A DNA stretch of 64,000 nucleotides from Cerioporus squamosus (taxonomy: Eukaryota > Basidiomycota > Agaricomycetes > Polyporales > Polyporaceae), in the NCBI GenBank assembly GCA_022592435.1, contig JABYQS010000002.1, positions 434,001 through 498,000 on the forward strand, read 5' to 3'. Position 1 is the stretch's first letter. Each line of letters starts with the position of its first letter. The notes beneath the pieces were generated by a model. That model was not told where the DNA came from, did no database searches, and worked only from the letters and a program-made list of their open reading frames with translations. Of the stretch, positions 59,779-64,000 are shown piece after piece. The translations under genes were made by a program, and so were the position numbers.

Positions 59779-61161
59779 ATGACCGACGTCCAACCCGCCG
59801 AAACCGTCCCCAAGCTCTTCCAGCCTGTCCAGGTCGGCGAGGTGAAGCTCGCCCACCGCGTCGTCTTCGCTCCTTGCACCCGCATGCGCGCGAACGAGGA
59901 CAACGTGCACACCACCCTGGGGGTCACGTACTACGACCAGCGCGCATCTGTCCCCGGCACACTGCTCATCTCCGAAGCTACCATCATGGAGCCACAGATA
60001 CCCCATATCCCTGGCACTTTCACGGACGAGCAGCTCGCTGGATGGAAGAAGGTGCGGACTCCCCTGCACGCTCTGCCCCCGTACTGACGGCCTCTTCGCA
60101 GGTTGTGGATGCTGTCCACGCGAAGGGATCCTACATATATCTGCAGCTCTGGGCTGGAGGACGGGCGGCAGTCGGTGCCAACAAATCGTCACGCCTATAC
60201 AGCGCGTCCGCAATCCCCGTGAAGGGCAGGGAAGATATACCGCTGTTCGAGATGACCGTTGACGGTGAGGGATAGCGAGTCTTTGACGAACGAACTACTC
60301 ACCGTCGCCCCTCGACGTGCGTAGACATCAAACGCTACGTTGAGCTCTTCACGAAGTCGGCCATTGTCGCAGTCGAACGCGCCGGGTTTGACGGTGTAGA
60401 GTTGCATGGCGCGAACGGATACCTCATCGACCAATTCATCCAGGATGTGTCGAACCACCGCACGGACGAATACGGCGGCTCGATCGAGAACCGTGCGAGG
60501 TTCCCGCTCGAGCTGGTCGAGTCCGTCAGCAAGGCTATAGGCATCAAGAAGACAGCGATACGGTTCAGTCCCTGGGCGACCGGGAACGGTAAGCGTTCTG
60601 TTGCCATGTATCGAGTACAGTCTGACCTTATGCCTGACAGACATGGGCATGAAGGATCCTGTCCCGACCTTCTCCTACTTGGTCCAGCGTCTGGCGGAGG
60701 AATTTCCCGAGCTGGCGTATCTTCATGTCATTGAACCTGGCGTCAGCAACTACTGGAATATACCCATCGGACCCGGACATGTAAGTTTTCGGATGAACCT
60801 TGCAGGTGAACAGTACTGACGTACATGCATAGTCCAACGACTTCATCCGCGACATCTGGCTCCCCCGTACCTTGATTAGCGCTGGACGGTACTACCGCAA
60901 AGAGGCCATTGAGAGGGCCGAACGAACTGGAGAGCTAATTGCATTCGGCCGTCTCTTCATCAGTAACGTAAGTCAGGATCTGTGCGATGGTTGACAGGCA
61001 TGACTGAGACGTGCATACAGCCCGACCTGCCTCTACGTCTCCGCAAGAACTTGCGTCTTGAGAAGTGGGACCACGATACCTACTACACGCCGGAAGATCC
61101 CCACGGTTTCATAGACTATCCGTTTGCGGATGAGAAGACCCCTCTCGCCGACGACAAGTAG
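59779..61161 (+). CDS. NADH:flavin oxidoreductase, old yellow enzyme family
   Basis: FMN-dependent ene-reductase that reduces activated C=C bonds with NAD(P)H. Six exons: 59779-60051, 60102-60264, 60325-60588, 60641-60780, 60833-60967, 61021-61161; 371 residues. Motifs: [78 protein letters not shown] (the HxxN substrate motif), [85 protein letters not shown]. The frame stays open upstream, so a longer N-terminus is possible; the family start and TATA position favour 59779. Confidence 0.95.
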
Positions 61162-61309
61162 CGATCCGTTGCAGTGCTCAGTGCTCGGGCGGATTCAACT
61201 CCGCACTTGAGTGGTGGTATCTATACAAATACATTCTCCCATGTTCCGATCATACAGACGTTCTGTCCCGATGATGATTATAGAAGAGACTACTGAAATG
61301 ATATCAGGA

Positions 61310-62760
61310 CTATCCAGGTGTTGGGTGTATGATGCTTACCAACTCATCCTCCGAGCGTGTTATCCTGAGGTCCTCGTCTTCGTCCCGTGACAATTCGGGA
61401 GGCTTCAGGTTGAGATATTCAGCCATGAAGACACGAAGGATGAGAATCCATCTCCGCATGGTGGGGATATCTAGCGCAGACGCATCGTCCTAACATTCGT
61501 CATGATTAGACCATGATGAAGCTAATTTGCAGGGGTGCCAACCTTCAACGTGTGCCATACATGCGGGAACGGACTAGAGATGATGTGCAGAACATCCACT
61601 CCAAGTCGGAGGAACGGTATATGGTCGTCTTCGATCCCGCCGAAACCATATTGGGGCCCGGCGCGGGGGACGAAGAAGGGGGTGAATTTCTCTTCTGTCT
61701 TGACACTGTCCTTCTCGTAGACAAAGGCTCCACTGTCCGCCAGACGTTTCTCCGCGGAAGCAATCTTGTCGAACAGCCAAGCCGTGTCAACGAAGGAGGA
61801 GCGGATTTGCGGATGAGGGGCGCCAAGAAGGTCCAGCAGGATGAGATGCTCTATGGTGCCGAGTTCGGTCTCAGAGGCTGGGAGGAGCCTACGCTTCTCA
61901 TGCGGCTGAATATAGGTCGTAGACCACTTCTGCGCGAGGTGCCTGCAATTGTGAAACTACGTTGGATGCTCGATGTCAAGGAACTCACCTTGCGCCGTAT
62001 ATTGAGTCCGTGGCAGTCCAGTCCTTGAAGGCCTCCTCCCCGTCGAAGAACACCAATTGCAACGTAGTCTCAGCCAGATCCTCATCCTCCTCCTCTCCGT
62101 CCTCCAGACGAGCTTGGCGCTCGTTCAGCAGAGGGTCAAGGGTTTCGGCGAGGTCTAGCATGAATGCGCATGGTGCCGCAGAGTCTGTTGCTCCGAGGAA
62201 CTACTACCGGACACGTCAGCATGGGTACCTCCCGGGTATGGGCGCGTTCAACATGCCTGGTTCTGCGGGTACGCCGCGAAGAACTTGCTGTCGAAATGCG
62301 CAGCAAGTATGACGCGCCTAGGGGCTTTCGGGTCCTTCGTTGCGATGACATTCGTGAAACGCTTAGTGCCATAAGGTGTGTTGTCAGTGAAGGTGTCCTC
62401 CTCGACGTGCCAATTCAGCTTCTTCATGGTGTTCACGATGTAGTCCTTGACCAACGTGTTGTTCTCCGTGTCAGGAGGTCTAGGTATGAGGATTTTTGAC
62501 AGATGCGAATTCGGATTATGAGGGTCTACATTGCGGACGGGGTCGGGGGACGCGACCAATGACGCGAGAGCTTTGGATGACAGTGAGGTGAATTCACGCG
62601 GACCAAGTTTGTAGGCATTGCAAGAAAGAGAAAGCACAATCAAGGTAAGCAAGCTGAAGCTCCAAAGACTATGAGGATGCCATGTTGCAGGTCGTCGAGG
62701 TCGTCCAGCGCAATCGGGCATCGTGGTGGACGGAAGAGCGGAACGGGCGTCTTGGAGCAT
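61310..62760 (-). CDS. glutaminyl-peptide cyclotransferase-like M28 family protein
   Basis: Secretory-pathway Zn enzyme-like protein that would convert N-terminal Gln to pyroglutamate. ATG at 62760, with a second in-frame ATG at 62721 that may be the true start. A hydrophobic signal anchor follows ([20 protein letters not shown]). Zn and catalytic residues appear in order: [48 protein letters not shown], and [20 protein letters not shown]. The C-terminus is [20 protein letters not shown] then an acidic tail. Internal phases agree where checked. The RdRP gene ends 110 bp upstream on the same strand. Confidence 0.9.
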
Positions 62761-62870
62761 GTTACGACTCTAGCCTGGCTTGGCCCGGAACCTGAGATGT
62801 ATGATCACGCTACAAGTACACATGTATCCGAAGTTATATCAGCCATGAAGCACGGACATACTCTGGGTAT

Positions 62871-64000
62871 TCACGGAAGTCCACCAAGCTTCGACAGTGT
62901 GTCCAAAACAACCCCGAGCGCCACGAGGCTGAAGCTCCTCGCACCAAACACCGTCTTGTTCCTCATGCCGAAGTCCCAAGCGAGCCATGCCTGTGAGAGT
63001 CCATACAACAACTCGCCCTGCTCTGGGTTCAGGATATCCGCAGGACGGAACAGCTTGTGCTTGGTCTCCCGGACGAGCTCTGACGCGTGCATCCGCATCC
63101 GATGCATCCGGTCGTTCCTCCATCGGTGCTGTGAACAGTTCGCAAGAATCGTGCCTATGGCGACTTCCTCCTCCTGGAGTCGAATATCCGGTGCGTCTGA
63201 GAGTGCGTGCGTGACACAGATGTACCGCAGCTCCTGCTCGTAGCGCAGAAACACGGTCCTCATGTCGGCAACGTTCCTATCGTCGTTGAGGAAGTAGTGT
63301 AGCTGCCGTTCAACGTGAGGCTTGAGGGTGAGCGAGATCACGTCAGAGAGCGGCTTCTCCCGCGTCGGAAGCTTCTGCACGACCTGCGGCCCCCCCGGGT
63401 CAGGGAAAGACTGTGCAGGTGCCTTCGGCTTGTTGATGGCAATGCCGCGAAAGAGGTCGCCTAAAGCGCGACTAGATAGGTAGTAGTCGGTGTCGCGAGG
63501 ATCATTGTCTTCGGCCTGTCAATATGGTACACTTAAGCAGGCGAGCCCGAGAGATTGCGTTCGAACGTACCATCTTCCAATCCGGTTTGGAACGAATGAG
63601 CAGCCGAGGAGAGTCGTGGGCATCGACAGGAATGCCGTTCTTGGGGTAATCCACGGCCTGGCTGCACAATTGCGCCAGCTCGATACATCTGGGGTCATTG
63701 GTACCATCCTGGAGAAGTACTCAGCATCGAGCGGACCATAGAATGAAATAGAAGAACGACTCACACTTGATTGGTCTTGAGTCACCATGGATGTCCTCGT
63801 CAGCTTAGTGTGCGGAGGACAATTGGAGACTACTCACCAGCAATCATTAGGTGCCTGTCTGAGAGCAGTCCCTAACGCAACTCTTCAGACTGTGTGTACG
63901 TTGTTTGCAAAGGCGACCTACCAGGACGTCGGAATTGATGTACTCCACGATGAAGTCGCAAATATCGTCGACGGTGCTGTCCTGGCCATCTGGGCGTGCT
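62871..64000 (-). CDS. RNA-dependent RNA polymerase (QDE-1/RDR type), C-terminal part
   Basis: Cellular RdRP of the RNA-silencing (quelling) pathway; only about 330 C-terminal residues lie in the window and the catalytic DxDGD motif would be beyond the right edge. Visible sequence: DICDFIVEYINSDVL, GLLSDRHLMIADQSS, DGTNDPRCIELAQLCSQAVD, YPKNGIPVDAHDSPRLLI, DYYLSSRALGDLFRGI, then a helical tail with HVERQLHYFLNDDR and QAWLAWDFGMR, ending SKLGGLP at 62871. The DRHLMIAD and AVDYPKNGIP blocks identify the family. Residues DQSS come from an 11-nt exon (63775-63765) between introns of 62 and 56 nt with consensus sites; omitting it breaks the frame. Confidence 0.88.

Overview
The window looks like nuclear DNA of a filamentous basidiomycete, most likely an Agaricomycete (mushroom or polypore lineage; the rank is inference). 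The sequence is GC-rich. Nearly every gene is split by 50-60 bp GT-AG introns, and there are lineage markers: a DUF6533 membrane protein, an F-box-like family, and a kinase-like family with an FDWAG motif. I rebuilt gene models by joining exons whose phases agree and whose products match known families. No tRNA, rRNA, transposon, CRISPR or viral element was recognised.

Layout, left half. TAP42 (-, runs off the left edge) faces a POT1 telomere protein (+). Then come an unknown membrane protein (-), heat shock factor HSF (+), a decayed kinase-like gene (-), a doubtful small gene (-), an F-box-like gene (-), branched-chain ketoacid dehydrogenase E1 beta (-), a CreC/WDR20-type WD40 protein (+) and an OPT oligopeptide transporter (-). 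About 3.6 kb with no recognisable gene follows. Next are LIS1/PAC1 (-), a Gfd2-like RNase H-fold protein (-), a YTH m6A reader (-), TilS tRNA-lysidine synthase (+), Gtr1/RagA (-), lumazine synthase (-) and the nucleolar protein SRP40 (+).

Layout, right half. A DUF6533 membrane protein (+), a phosphoglycerate-mutase-family phosphatase (+), a PRXL2/AhpC-like redox protein (-), a vacuolar Ca2+/H+ exchanger (+), DOA1/PLAA (-), about 2.5 kb without genes, HOP1 (-), TRAPP subunit TRS23 (+), an unknown coiled-coil protein (+), an old yellow enzyme (+), a glutaminyl-cyclase-like M28 protein (-) and the C-terminal part of an RNA-dependent RNA polymerase (-, runs off the right edge).

This is a mostly housekeeping region with several short divergent promoters (150-340 bp), not an operon or defence island. 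Two genes belong to TOR signalling (TAP42, GTR1); others cover chromosome biology (POT1, HOP1), RNA biology (YTH, TilS, SRP40, RdRP) and ubiquitin/proteostasis (HSF, CreC, DOA1). The most unusual signals are: a tandemly duplicated OB2 domain in POT1 whose two copies keep introns at the same positions and phases; a 9-nt micro-exon that carries the second Cys of a CxxC motif; an 11-nt micro-exon in the RdRP; two 53-nt GC-AG introns; and single-base frame breaks inside conserved cores of POT1 and HSF, which could be assembly errors or real lesions.
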